Under the pieces are notes generated by a model. The model made no database searches. It worked only from the letters and a program-made list of their open reading frames with translations, and was not told where the DNA came from. This document shows, in pieces, positions 1-8,856 of a DNA stretch of 64,000 nucleotides. Position numbers and translations under genes: made by a program. Numbering within the stretch: position 1 is the stretch's first letter; each line of letters starts with the position of its first letter. The stretch covers positions 2,775,339 through 2,839,338 of the forward strand of contig OX638329.1 of NCBI GenBank assembly GCA_951812755.1, given 5' to 3'. This DNA is from an uncultured Latescibacterota bacterium. GTDB lineage: Bacteria > Latescibacterota > UBA2968.

Positions 1-435
1 AGCCATCTCCTCGCCTCTGTGTTGTGGATTACGGGATTGGAGCCTGTGGAGGTCTCGGCCTTTGCGGAGAATGCGGGAAAAGCCGTGGATACCAATATGG
101 TGGTCAATGTGCGTTTCAAAGGCGGTGGAGCTGGCACGCTGAATACCTTTGGTAATGCAGCGCATCACGATGAGCGAATTGCCATTCACGGGAGTAAGGG
201 CTGTCTGGTATTCCATTTGCACCAGTGGCGGGTGCAGTCGGTTTTGCTGAATGACAAACTACTCGAAATTCCACCTCATATTCAGGAGACGACTCCCGAT
301 CAGGCATTTTTTGATCTGATCCGCAACGATGGCGTGGGATATTCGCCGCCGGATTTCGCTTTGCAGGTCGCCCGCTTGTCCGAGGCCGCTTATCGCTCGG
401 CTTCTGCAAAGAAGGCTGTAAAGGTGTCGCGGTAA
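1..435 (+). CDS. Gfo/Idh/MocA family oxidoreductase, C-terminal part (cut by window edge)
   Basis: The reading frame is open from base 1, so the gene is truncated at its 5' end; the first in-window start (GTG at 19) is not credible. About 144 residues remain. They match the C-terminal substrate/dimerisation half of Gfo/Idh/MocA NAD(P)-dependent dehydrogenases: a beta-strand run with VNVRFKGGGAGTLNTFG, then IAIHGSKGCLVF, and a closing helix DFALQVARLSEAAYRSA that is typical of the family end. Members oxidise or reduce sugars and cyclitols in the cytoplasm; the substrate cannot be inferred. The stop overlaps the start of the PfkB kinase (TAATG), so the two are probably co-translated in a sugar-use operon. 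Confidence 0.8.
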   Translation, partial: SHLLASVLWITGLEPVEVSAFAENAGKAVDTNMVVNVRFKGGGAGTLNTFGNAAHHDERIAIHGSKGCLVFHLHQWRVQSVLLNDKLLEIPPHIQETTPDQAFFDLIRNDGVGYSPPDFALQVARLSEAAYRSASAKKAVKVSR

Positions 436-1319
436 TGCGCCGTGACCCACCTTGTGTGGTCGCTATTGGCGCCGTGTTGTGGGATGTGTTTCCCGATGGC
501 GAGCGATTGGGAGGTGCGCCGGCAAATTTTGCCGTGCATGCGGCTGCTTTGGGCGCGCGTTCTGCTATGGTGAGTTGTGTGGGAGACGATGCACGGGGTA
601 AGGCAGCACTTGAGATTTTGAGTAGATATGGCGTAGCAACAGATACTGTGCAAGTACATGCCCATCGACCAACGGGTACTGTGAACGTGACCCTTGTAGA
701 TGGGCAGCCCACTTATGAAATTGTAGAAGGCGTGGCGTGGGATGCGATTACATGGTGTTCAGAATTGGCACCGATAGCGCGATCTGCTCACGCCTTGTGT
801 TTTGGTACGATAGATCAACGCGAGGCGCAGAGCCGTCGGGCAATTACAAATTTTTTAGATGCTGCGTCGCCGGATTGTCTGCGCGTGTTTGATATCAATT
901 TCCGACAGCACTATCACAATTATGAGATTGTGCGGGAATCTATAGCACGCGCTGATGTGCTGAAGTTAAATGACGAGGAAGTGGTTCTGCTGCGCGATTA
1001 TGTGGGTGGGGAAGAAGATGTGGATGCTTTTTTGACAGATATTCTCGCGCGTTTTGACCTGCAATGTGTGATTTTGACGCTGGGAGAACACGGGTGTCGG
1101 GTTGTGAGTGAGGGGGGGATTTGTCAGGCGGTGGGGAAAAGACAACAGGTCGTGAATACGGTGGGTGCTGGCGATGCTTTTACGGCGGCTTATGTCATGC
1201 ATTTACTCGCTGGCGCACCGATGCAGATATGCGCCGAACAAGCTAATGCCGTTGGTGGTTTTGTCACTACGCAAGATGGTGGGATGCCGCCGTTGCCCGT
1301 GCGTTTTCGGGTTTTTTAG
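435..1319 (+). CDS. PfkB-family carbohydrate kinase (fructokinase-like)
   Basis: A 294-residue cytoplasmic sugar kinase of the ribokinase/PfkB family, which phosphorylates a sugar with ATP. The N-terminal signature GGAPANFAVHAAALGA lies near residue 27, and the C-terminal family motif NTVGAGDAFTAAYV, holding the catalytic Asp of GAGD and the anion hole, near residue 236. Length is normal for the family. The start ATG overlaps the upstream oxidoreductase stop by one base, implying translational coupling and a shared sugar pathway. Fructose is a plausible but unproven substrate. The TAG stop runs straight into a heptanucleotide repeat array. Confidence 0.9.
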   Translation: MRRDPPCVVAIGAVLWDVFPDGERLGGAPANFAVHAAALGARSAMVSCVGDDARGKAALEILSRYGVATDTVQVHAHRPTGTVNVTLVDGQPTYEIVEGVAWDAITWCSELAPIARSAHALCFGTIDQREAQSRRAITNFLDAASPDCLRVFDINFRQHYHNYEIVRESIARADVLKLNDEEVVLLRDYVGGEEDVDAFLTDILARFDLQCVILTLGEHGCRVVSEGGICQAVGKRQQVVNTVGAGDAFTAAYVMHLLAGAPMQICAEQANAVGGFVTTQDGGMPPLPVRFRVF

Positions 1320-1395
1320 TAGTGAGTAGTCAGTAGTCAGCCCGCCCAACCACCCAACCCTTAATTCTTAATTCCTAATTCCTAATTTTTAATTA
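1319..1395. repeat. Heptanucleotide repeat array filling a convergent intergenic gap
   Basis: Eleven consecutive 7-base units in one phase fill the gap between two convergent genes: GTAGTGA, GTAGTCA twice, three C-rich units (GCCCGCC, CAACCAC, CCAACCC), then TTAATTC twice, CTAATTC, CTAATTT and TTAATTA. The array begins at the last base of the kinase TAG stop and ends in the phosphodiesterase stop (TTA on the plus strand). It resembles the short tandemly repeated repetitive (STRR) heptamers known from filamentous cyanobacteria. Confidence 0.85.
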
Positions 1396-2889
1396 CATAT
1401 ATCCCAGCGCTCTGAGCCGATCTTCGAGTGCTTTTTTTTCGTCTTCTGTATAGACCTCGTCGTCCGTGTGTGAAGGTTGTGCATCTGATGGTGCGGGCGT
1501 TGAGGGCGCGTTGACTATTGCTTGGCCTTGCATGTCGGTGGGGATGGGTATATCCAGGAGGCCGAGTATGGTCGGTGCGATGTCGCGTATTTCCAGATTG
1601 TATCTTTCGCCCGTGTGCGTGCCGTCTTTGAGGATAAAGATACCCTGTTGGGCGTGGTTGGCATCGTCTGGTCCGGTGTCGTTTTCAAGGGTGTGGATGG
1701 CGCGATGGCCTATTGTGCCAACAGAACGCCAGTGCAAATCGCCAAAATAGACGATCAGGTCGGGCGGGATATTGTTGATGGTGCTGTAAATATCTTCTGG
1801 TTTAAAGACCTGTGTCGGCAAGAGATTGCCCTTGTCGTCGGGAATGTCCGCGATTTTTTTCGAGAGTTCGTCACGTAAGACCTGATGCTCTTCGGGGGGC
1901 ACAATGCCTTTTGGTTCGCGCCCGGCAATGTTGAGAAAGATGCGCGCGTAATAGCCACCCGCACCCCAGGCTGTGGTTTTTGCCCAGTCGATTTCGAGAT
2001 CCTCATAAGCCATAGGCTTGTGGGGATATTTTTTTAGTACCAAATATCCTTCGCTGATCAACCATTCGTTGATGCAGATACCGCCATCAATGCGCTTGGC
2101 GCCGTGGTCTGAAACGAGGAGGATGGCTGTGTCTTTGCCCGCCAGAGCAATCAGGGATGCGATTTCACCATCGAGATATCGGTAGTAGTCGCGGATGGCG
2201 TTCACATATTCGGAATTGGGATCGTGTTTTCGGTGGTTTTGATCCAGAAATCGCCAGAATCCGTGGTGGATGCGATCTGTGCCCATTTCCACATGCATGC
2301 AAAAATCCCATTCGCGGGTTTGCATGAGATGCCGGGTCACGCGAAATCGCTTTTCGGTCATGGCGTAAATTTCGCGGAGCAAGCGCGCTTTGTCATCTGT
2401 GCGAAAATCGCGTACATCGATGATATAGCCATCGGATACGCGCTCAACTTCGGCTTTTAGACTGTCGGGGTAGGTATAAGGACTGTTGTTGCTCGGTGTG
2501 AGAAAAGAGGTGATCAGACAGCCGTTGACTGGGTGAGGGGGATAGGTTTGAGGTACGCCAACGAGGATTACTTTTTTGCCTGTAGCGGAAATGATGTCCC
2601 AAACCGTATCGTCCTGTACCAGGGTGGAGTTGGCGATAGACAGACGGTTGTAGGAATAGTCGGCGCGGTTGCGAAGTCCATAAAATCCCAGCGTACCGGG
2701 GTCTTTGCCCGTTACCATACTCATCCAGGCGGGGATGGTGATGGGTGGGATGGTGCTTGTGAGGTTGCCGTAAACTCCGGTCTGAATCAGGTTGTTGGTG
2801 GTGGGCATGTCATCTCGAAATCGATGAAAAATCAGTTCGGGTGACGCGCAATCCAGACCTATGACGAGTATTTTGCGAACAGATGACAC
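1393..2889 (-). CDS. Alkaline-phosphatase-fold phosphodiesterase/nucleotide pyrophosphatase family protein
   Basis: A 498-residue metal-dependent hydrolase of the type I phosphodiesterase / alkaline phosphatase superfamily. The N-terminal ILVIGLDCASPELIF carries a metal-binding Asp, and PAWMSMVTGKDPG lies at the expected nucleophile position. Later come a metal site in LLVSDHGAK (Asp-His) and HAQQGIF. The C-terminal RLRALGY ending is common in this group. I chose the GTG start at 2889 because GAGGAA lies 7 bases upstream; the longer frame to 2955 would translate a hairpin repeat. No signal peptide is visible, so the protein is probably cytoplasmic. The substrate is unknown; related proteins act on nucleotides, phospholipids or phosphonates. 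Confidence 0.85.
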   Translation of the reverse strand: MSSVRKILVIGLDCASPELIFHRFRDDMPTTNNLIQTGVYGNLTSTIPPITIPAWMSMVTGKDPGTLGFYGLRNRADYSYNRLSIANSTLVQDDTVWDIISATGKKVILVGVPQTYPPHPVNGCLITSFLTPSNNSPYTYPDSLKAEVERVSDGYIIDVRDFRTDDKARLLREIYAMTEKRFRVTRHLMQTREWDFCMHVEMGTDRIHHGFWRFLDQNHRKHDPNSEYVNAIRDYYRYLDGEIASLIALAGKDTAILLVSDHGAKRIDGGICINEWLISEGYLVLKKYPHKPMAYEDLEIDWAKTTAWGAGGYYARIFLNIAGREPKGIVPPEEHQVLRDELSKKIADIPDDKGNLLPTQVFKPEDIYSTINNIPPDLIVYFGDLHWRSVGTIGHRAIHTLENDTGPDDANHAQQGIFILKDGTHTGERYNLEIRDIAPTILGLLDIPIPTDMQGQAIVNAPSTPAPSDAQPSHTDDEVYTEDEKKALEDRLRALGYM

Positions 2890-2946
2890 GATATTTCCTC
2901 TGGGCGAAAGTTTTTTCGCCCCTACGTTGTGCGGGCGACCACGGGC

Positions 2947-2979
2947 GGTGTACAACTGGTCGCAGTCCAGACCAGTTCA
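2947..2979. repeat. 33-bp hairpin repeat, copy 1
   Basis: Arms AACTGGTC (2954-2961) and GACCAGTT (2970-2977) form a perfect 8-bp stem. The 33-base unit is identical to the copy at 8685-8717 except for five loop bases. It lies 58 bases upstream of the phosphodiesterase start, in its probable leader. Confidence 0.8.
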
Positions 2980-2999
2980 CGGATCGCCCCTACGATTTT

Positions 3000-5900
3000 T
3001 TATCGATACACAATCAACTTGTCTTTAACCCGCGCCTGCGATTCGCCGTTGTTTGCTGTCAAGGTGTACAGGTATGCGTTGTTGCTCAGCACATGGCCGT
3101 CGGCGTCTCGCCCATCCCAAAAAATCTGGTTGTATCCCGCGCGTGCAAATGGCTCTTCAATTACTTCAACGAGCCGCCCGGCAAGGGTGTAAATCCGCAC
3201 GGTGACTTCTGAAGGACGCGATAAGATGAATGTAAAATGTCCCGTATCGGATACGGGATTGGGTGCGACCAGTGCGTTTTCTATCGCCAATATTGAAGAG
3301 ACCTGGAACGATATTGCAATTTTTGCAGGACCATTGCCCAGCCTGTCAGAGGCTTCGACATTGAGCGTATAACGACCATCGACAAGCGCGTTTGGGGTAT
3401 AGACAAATGACAGTGTCCTGGGGGTAACGGCGCGGTCTTTTATTTTTCCCGACTCATAATCGCTCTCTTGTGCTTCATCTGTTCCCAAAAGCGATAGGCG
3501 AATGCTGGGCAAATCAATACCGGCAGTATCGCGCATGGAAATGCGAAATGTCGGTTGAGAGGGCAGATAATCTTCTGGTCGCACTTCGCCGAGGGCGTCC
3601 AGTGCCGCGATTTCAATTGTTGGCACATCGCGGTCAGAACTGGGCGCAATCCGCACTGGCTCTGTAAGCGCTATCTCGCGGCCGGGAAAAATCGACTGCC
3701 CCTGAAAATTTTCCAAACGAGCCGTTACCATGTGTTGCCCGGCCCATTGCGCGGTTTGCCACGTCAGGCGCAGGGGAACGATCCGCCCGAGCGGGCTATC
3801 TTCGGGTACAGCCACGCGTCCTATCAGACGTCCCAGCGCGGGAGAGCCGCTATAAAAGGCGATAGATGCGCCCAGAGATAGGTCTAATGGACCGCGGTTT
3901 TGCACATCGAGATGGAGGTACACGGGTTGCAATTCCGTTATTTCAAAAGGTTCTGCCCGCAAGTTGCTCAGGCCAATATCTGAAAGCGGCTGATATGTTG
4001 TGGTCCAGGTTTGCAGACCGGGGGATGGATTTAGTCCTTCGCCAAATAATTTGATCTGAATTTTTAGTCGCGGAATGGATAAGCCTGTGTTGCGCAAATC
4101 GATTGTTCCGGGTGGCAAATTTTGCCATTGTGACAATGGAACAAAAGTATTGTTATCGATCTCGCCGAGTAAATTCACTTCGGCTTTGCCCGTGCCCGAC
4201 AAAGCCGTTATTACTGTATGCCAGGCACTCGCCGGTCCAATTGGTTCAGATGTTAAGGTGCCAAATTCGGGCAAGCGCTGCCCCGGATATCGATATACCA
4301 TGCCCCCCTCCAATTGTCCCAACCACACCGCGTTGTTCACCCAATCAAATTGCCCACCCAAAATATCTGTCTGTGCCTGATCGCTTTCAAATTCTTCGAC
4401 AAATGCCCCGGTATGTGCATCTACCACGCGCACGCGGTGCGTCAATCCCGTGCTATATTCGATTAAGTAGATAAACTGCCCATCGGCAATCGCGCCATCT
4501 GTAACTCGATATCCAAATCCCGTTTCTGTTGGCTGTACGGTAAATTGTCGTACGATGCGCCAGGCATTAGCCGGGTCAAATACGCGTACGGTCCATCCGC
4601 TGCGCCGCACGCCATTGACACCTGAGGATACGTTGTATATAAATTCGCCGTCAGAGGTAATTAAAGCATGGGCGTCAAAGGGCAATCCGCGGAACAAATC
4701 CAGCAAGCGGTCGGGGACTTCAACGGTATCGATTCGTCCAGTGACGGGCGAAATACGCAGCAGAGAACGTGCTGTGCGGTGTTCGGCATAGATAAACCCA
4801 TCGCTGTGAAATGTCGCAGAAATGTTTTGTATAGGCGTTTCGGTCACGACTCCGTAATTCTGACCTGCGACTGTGCCATTGAATCCCGTGCCAATGCGCG
4901 CGAATAGATCGCTGCCAGGATACTGGCGCTGGCCTTGCGGTGTATAGAATCGCTTCACATACAGGTATGTTCCGTCTGTACACAAAACGGCTGTGCCCTC
5001 CACCCCTTCGCTGAAAAAAGAAGCTTCAGCCGCATTGAATCGGATCGGCGGTGGGGACATGGTACGTCCCACGGTACCGTCATCAGATAGTACGACATCT
5101 TCGCCTGTGCCGCGCGATAATGCAATAGCACCGTCTTGCTGCCACACTACCTGCCGCTCGGGCACAGAGGACGCCACCACAAAATGTCGCACATCGGACC
5201 AGGGGCCCGTTGTCTGTCCATCGGATAATCGGGCGCGCCAAAAATAAGCTCCCGCGTGCAAGTTCGTTGGTCGCCATAAAATGATGCCCTCAGCGGCGGC
5301 CACGCTGCCCGAGCGCATTGTCGCGGTATCTTGAAAATCGCCAGATGCACTCAGCTCAAATTCTCCTGTTAGATGGAATTGGTCTTCCCCAGACCGAACG
5401 CCCAATACCGTTTGTGCATTTGCGATGGTCTGACTCGGTCGTGGCAAGAACGGCACAGCCGATAATGCGCCTAAGACATCGATTTCTACCGCTGTCCGAT
5501 TATTTGTTTCATTGCCTTCTGCAATCGCATTGCCGGGGTCGGCTATGGCTTCTAATAGATGGCGTCCGGCGCGATTTTTGAGACGCCAGAGCACTGTCAC
5601 ACTATCGCGTGTTCCAAAAGGCGGCAGGGCCGCCATGAACAGGGTATCGACCACGGCGGAATTTAGGTTGCGATCAATCAGGATGATATCCATGTTGCGA
5701 TCGGGTAAAATGCCCCAATTATCTATGCGTAGCGTTACCCGAACCGAGTCTCCCGTGGTCAATTCGCCCTGGTGGTCCAACTGCAACGCCGCATCGCCAA
5801 GTACAAAATCCGGATTTTGCGGCACTGCGATTTGTTGTGCGGGATCGCCGATCAAATTCATTCCCACCAGTCCCAGTTCACTCGAAGGGAGAACCGCGAG

Positions 5901-8663
5901 TTCGGTCATTTTGCCCAATGCGAGACTCTGCCCGAAAGTCAGCACGTCATTTTCAAATATATGTCGGAATAGCGCGGTGTTGAGCTGGTTGTTAATGCGA
6001 ATAAAAGAGAGAGAAGACGCGGATATATATGCTATTGCACCCCCGTCGGGTTTGTTGGTCATTTCTTCGGCCAAGCTGATGATGCGCGGGTCCCAGTACA
6101 AACCATTGAGACACGACATCCCGATAAACAGAGGCAGGCGTTCAGCATTTTGGATTTGGCTCATGTAACTGAAGCCCCCTTGCTGAAATGTCCCGGCAAA
6201 GAATTTGGACATCGATGAAGCACTGCCATGTCCCATAAAATTTACAATTAGACGCCCCTCATTGATCTGCCGAATAACTTCGCGGGATGTGGTATTGGGT
6301 TCGGGCGGTGTATCTGCATCGTGATACAGCTTGAAATTTTCCAGGCCGATAGCGTGCGTAATTGCTGCCAGTGTATCGCTTGGCGCAATAAATTTGGATG
6401 GGTCTTGATCATCCCAATTTGCCATTAGCGTGATGCGGTTGTGCCATTGTGCTGGCGGTGTTTCGTCATAAGCGATTACTTTTCGCACAACTGTATTGGC
6501 CTGCGATGCGCGGCGCACGGAAAACCGTCCCACAAATACATCCATAAATAAATCATCATCCACCCGCCCAAAAAATTCATCGGTAAATGCCAGACCGCGG
6601 TTGGGCGATTGAAAGGGCATACCCGGTACGAGGTTGTGACGCGCGATCCGAGTTTGCCCAAATAAATTTCGATAATCAAAGCTGAATTCCCCGAATAACA
6701 ATACGTGTACGGGGCGTTGCGCCCAGGTGTGAAATCCGTATTGTACAAAACGGCGAATGGCCTCGGTATCGACTTGTCCAAAGGAAAATTCGTCATATAC
6801 ATCGGCTATATCGACCGCCAGTGTCGATAACCCCTGTGCTTGTCGATGTGCGGCCAACCGCTCGGCTGCATCCATAAAATCTGCACCCGCAATAATCACG
6901 TACTCTGCGCCAGAGAATCCGCGCAAATCATAAGGTGTATCGCGTTCTGCGCGTTCGGGGGTTTTTATCGCGGTTTCATCTACTGCGACAAAATTGCCAC
7001 TTTCAGCAATCTCAAACCGAATTCCCTCACCATCTCGTACAGTGCCGATGATCTTGTTCTTGTCCAAATTCAAGACTATAGCCCGTTCGTGTTCAAGATT
7101 GGGAATTGAGATCGCGCGTGGCGAAATCACAATGCCCGGATTAAATCGCAGCATACCATCTATGGCCTCAAAGTACCGCGGATAGGTAATCTCTACCCAG
7201 TTGAAATACACATGATCGATGTACGGAATTGGTTCCAATGGAAACGAGGGATCGCCGGGCGTTCGCAATACCAAGTATGTGGTATCTGACAATGCCGATA
7301 CAGGTATTATGCCTGTCGCTATATGGGCGTCCTGTCCATCCCAGCGTTCTTCCGTGATGATCGGCCCATCCTGAATTTGTATGACAGCGTAGTGATCGGG
7401 GTTTATGTCCTGATTCAGGGTCAGCGAATGCATGCCCAGACGAATTTGTGCGTTGCCACCTGCTTCGCGTGCCAGCCCCGGCAAAGGTACGGGCATTACG
7501 ACGTCTGTGGGCATATCGCCCGGGCGCGACGGAGATGCGGTGCGTTGCCAGAACCAGTGGTCGCGGTTGGCATTTCGCGCATGTCCCAGGGCTTCATAGG
7601 TCGAATCGATTTCAACGTGTTTCCGCGACCAAAAATGCGTCAAGACCCCGTTAGTAGATGTGTCCTCAGCCCGTGTATATCGCAGGCCAGATTCTCGACC
7701 TATACGCAGAAAATAGACGCGCTCTGTGCCGTAATCGCTTTCAAAATCTCGGTTTGGTGCCCGCCGAAATGCGCCCCAAAACAGCACCCCATCGCCCTCA
7801 TCTTCAATGAGTAGCGGAATTTCTTTTCCGTCTAAAAATACCTGCAACCGATCCAGATCTCCCGGTGCCAACACAATGCCGGATTCGGAAAACCAGCGCG
7901 CATTCAATCGGTAGAGGCCATCTTCAAAAATTCTGATTTTGTAATACGTGGCTGTGGGATCGTACCAATCCTGTACGCGCTTTGTCGCGCGAATGCGCCG
8001 CCCGCGCCAAAAGCGCGCTTGTTCGGGGTTGAGCAATCCCTTTTGATAGATGGGCTCAAAATCGTCCGTATCTCTCAAAAGCCGAATAGGGGACCGCGTT
8101 GTACCCGCGATAAATAACACGCGCACCCGCAACTGTCGTGCAATCCGAAGTCTGCGCTGAACGGGGTCGTACTGCACTGGACGCAATGACAGAATCGCGA
8201 TTTGTTGATCGCGCAAGATGCCCGTGTGCGCTACAACGGCTTCTACACCGGGATAAAATCCCGGCGTGTTGTAAATTGTCTCGTCCTTCAGGTAGGCCGA
8301 TCTCGAAAATGGGTGTTGTTCAGACCCCAACAACTGCGTCTGTGGCACGGGCATCAAGTCCAGGCCTTCGATTTCTTCATAGTCTGCATTGAGCACTTGA
8401 ACAACTGCGCGAGAGCCATAAGGCATGCCCAGTGTTGCACCGCGCGCAGGTACAGCAGGTGCCCCCGGCTGGTGTAACCACATCCATCCCGGCACGTCTA
8501 TACGATCATAAGGCGATCCTGGGGTGATAGCTATATCGGATGCATCCACCACAACCTCCACCCAGTTTTCACCCGTTGCCACCACGCGCACGTTTCCCGC
8601 GTGTGCGATGCTCGTTGCGATGAGCAAAGTGAGTGCGGGGATGCAATGCCAAAAAGTTTTCAT
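3000..8663 (-). CDS. Gingipain-type (C25) cysteine peptidase, secreted, with CARDB-like and FlgD-like domains
   Basis: A very large secreted protein of 1887 residues. The start ATG at 8663 is chosen over an upstream one because it has an AGGA site and is followed by a clean signal peptide (KTFWHCIPALTLLIATSIAHA). A C25-like peptidase domain lies around residues 585-980. The catalytic His is in VNFMGHGSAS (about residue 809) and the Cys in FIGMSCLNG (about residue 851), as in gingipains. A CARDB-like adhesion module follows (TTGDSVRVTLRIDNWG), then propeller-like and beta-sandwich regions. The last 90 residues (APNPVSDTGHFTFILSRP, then VRIYTLAGRLV and NQIFWDGRDADG) form a FlgD-Ig-like or type IX secretion-like sorting module. 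It probably degrades proteins at the cell surface. Hairpin repeats flank the gene. Confidence 0.88.
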   Translation of the reverse strand: MKTFWHCIPALTLLIATSIAHAGNVRVVATGENWVEVVVDASDIAITPGSPYDRIDVPGWMWLHQPGAPAVPARGATLGMPYGSRAVVQVLNADYEEIEGLDLMPVPQTQLLGSEQHPFSRSAYLKDETIYNTPGFYPGVEAVVAHTGILRDQQIAILSLRPVQYDPVQRRLRIARQLRVRVLFIAGTTRSPIRLLRDTDDFEPIYQKGLLNPEQARFWRGRRIRATKRVQDWYDPTATYYKIRIFEDGLYRLNARWFSESGIVLAPGDLDRLQVFLDGKEIPLLIEDEGDGVLFWGAFRRAPNRDFESDYGTERVYFLRIGRESGLRYTRAEDTSTNGVLTHFWSRKHVEIDSTYEALGHARNANRDHWFWQRTASPSRPGDMPTDVVMPVPLPGLAREAGGNAQIRLGMHSLTLNQDINPDHYAVIQIQDGPIITEERWDGQDAHIATGIIPVSALSDTTYLVLRTPGDPSFPLEPIPYIDHVYFNWVEITYPRYFEAIDGMLRFNPGIVISPRAISIPNLEHERAIVLNLDKNKIIGTVRDGEGIRFEIAESGNFVAVDETAIKTPERAERDTPYDLRGFSGAEYVIIAGADFMDAAERLAAHRQAQGLSTLAVDIADVYDEFSFGQVDTEAIRRFVQYGFHTWAQRPVHVLLFGEFSFDYRNLFGQTRIARHNLVPGMPFQSPNRGLAFTDEFFGRVDDDLFMDVFVGRFSVRRASQANTVVRKVIAYDETPPAQWHNRITLMANWDDQDPSKFIAPSDTLAAITHAIGLENFKLYHDADTPPEPNTTSREVIRQINEGRLIVNFMGHGSASSMSKFFAGTFQQGGFSYMSQIQNAERLPLFIGMSCLNGLYWDPRIISLAEEMTNKPDGGAIAYISASSLSFIRINNQLNTALFRHIFENDVLTFGQSLALGKMTELAVLPSSELGLVGMNLIGDPAQQIAVPQNPDFVLGDAALQLDHQGELTTGDSVRVTLRIDNWGILPDRNMDIILIDRNLNSAVVDTLFMAALPPFGTRDSVTVLWRLKNRAGRHLLEAIADPGNAIAEGNETNNRTAVEIDVLGALSAVPFLPRPSQTIANAQTVLGVRSGEDQFHLTGEFELSASGDFQDTATMRSGSVAAAEGIILWRPTNLHAGAYFWRARLSDGQTTGPWSDVRHFVVASSVPERQVVWQQDGAIALSRGTGEDVVLSDDGTVGRTMSPPPIRFNAAEASFFSEGVEGTAVLCTDGTYLYVKRFYTPQGQRQYPGSDLFARIGTGFNGTVAGQNYGVVTETPIQNISATFHSDGFIYAEHRTARSLLRISPVTGRIDTVEVPDRLLDLFRGLPFDAHALITSDGEFIYNVSSGVNGVRRSGWTVRVFDPANAWRIVRQFTVQPTETGFGYRVTDGAIADGQFIYLIEYSTGLTHRVRVVDAHTGAFVEEFESDQAQTDILGGQFDWVNNAVWLGQLEGGMVYRYPGQRLPEFGTLTSEPIGPASAWHTVITALSGTGKAEVNLLGEIDNNTFVPLSQWQNLPPGTIDLRNTGLSIPRLKIQIKLFGEGLNPSPGLQTWTTTYQPLSDIGLSNLRAEPFEITELQPVYLHLDVQNRGPLDLSLGASIAFYSGSPALGRLIGRVAVPEDSPLGRIVPLRLTWQTAQWAGQHMVTARLENFQGQSIFPGREIALTEPVRIAPSSDRDVPTIEIAALDALGEVRPEDYLPSQPTFRISMRDTAGIDLPSIRLSLLGTDEAQESDYESGKIKDRAVTPRTLSFVYTPNALVDGRYTLNVEASDRLGNGPAKIAISFQVSSILAIENALVAPNPVSDTGHFTFILSRPSEVTVRIYTLAGRLVEVIEEPFARAGYNQIFWDGRDADGHVLSNNAYLYTLTANNGESQARVKDKLIVYR

Positions 8664-8684
8664 TTTAAAATTCCTGTCAGAAGT

Positions 8685-8717
8685 GGTGTACAACTGGTTG
8701 ATTTCCAGACCAGTTCA
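8685..8717. repeat. 33-bp hairpin repeat, copy 2
   Basis: Arms AACTGGT and ACCAGTT with a 10-base loop. Same unit and orientation as 2947-2979, with only five loop bases different. It lies 22 bases upstream of the C25 peptidase start, in its probable 5' leader. A degenerate run of AGGATG-containing words follows to about 8740; I see no gene in 8718-8828. Confidence 0.8.
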
Positions 8718-8828
8718 TCAGGATGATACAGGATGTAAGGATGTTCAGGATAAAAGTCAAAACCTTAGAATCGGAATGGAGAGAATGAATGACTATAGAG
8801 TGCAATGAGTGGGTGTGTTGGGAAGGGA

Positions 8829-8856
8829 AATTTTTAATTTTTAATTTTTAATTCTT
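8829..8856. repeat. Heptanucleotide array at the end of the GT-C gene
   Basis: Three AATTTTT units and one AATTCTT in a single 7-base phase. Read on the minus strand, the array encodes the last residues (ELKIKN) and the TAA stop of the membrane glycosyltransferase, so the repeat has overwritten or formed the C-terminus. Confidence 0.8.
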
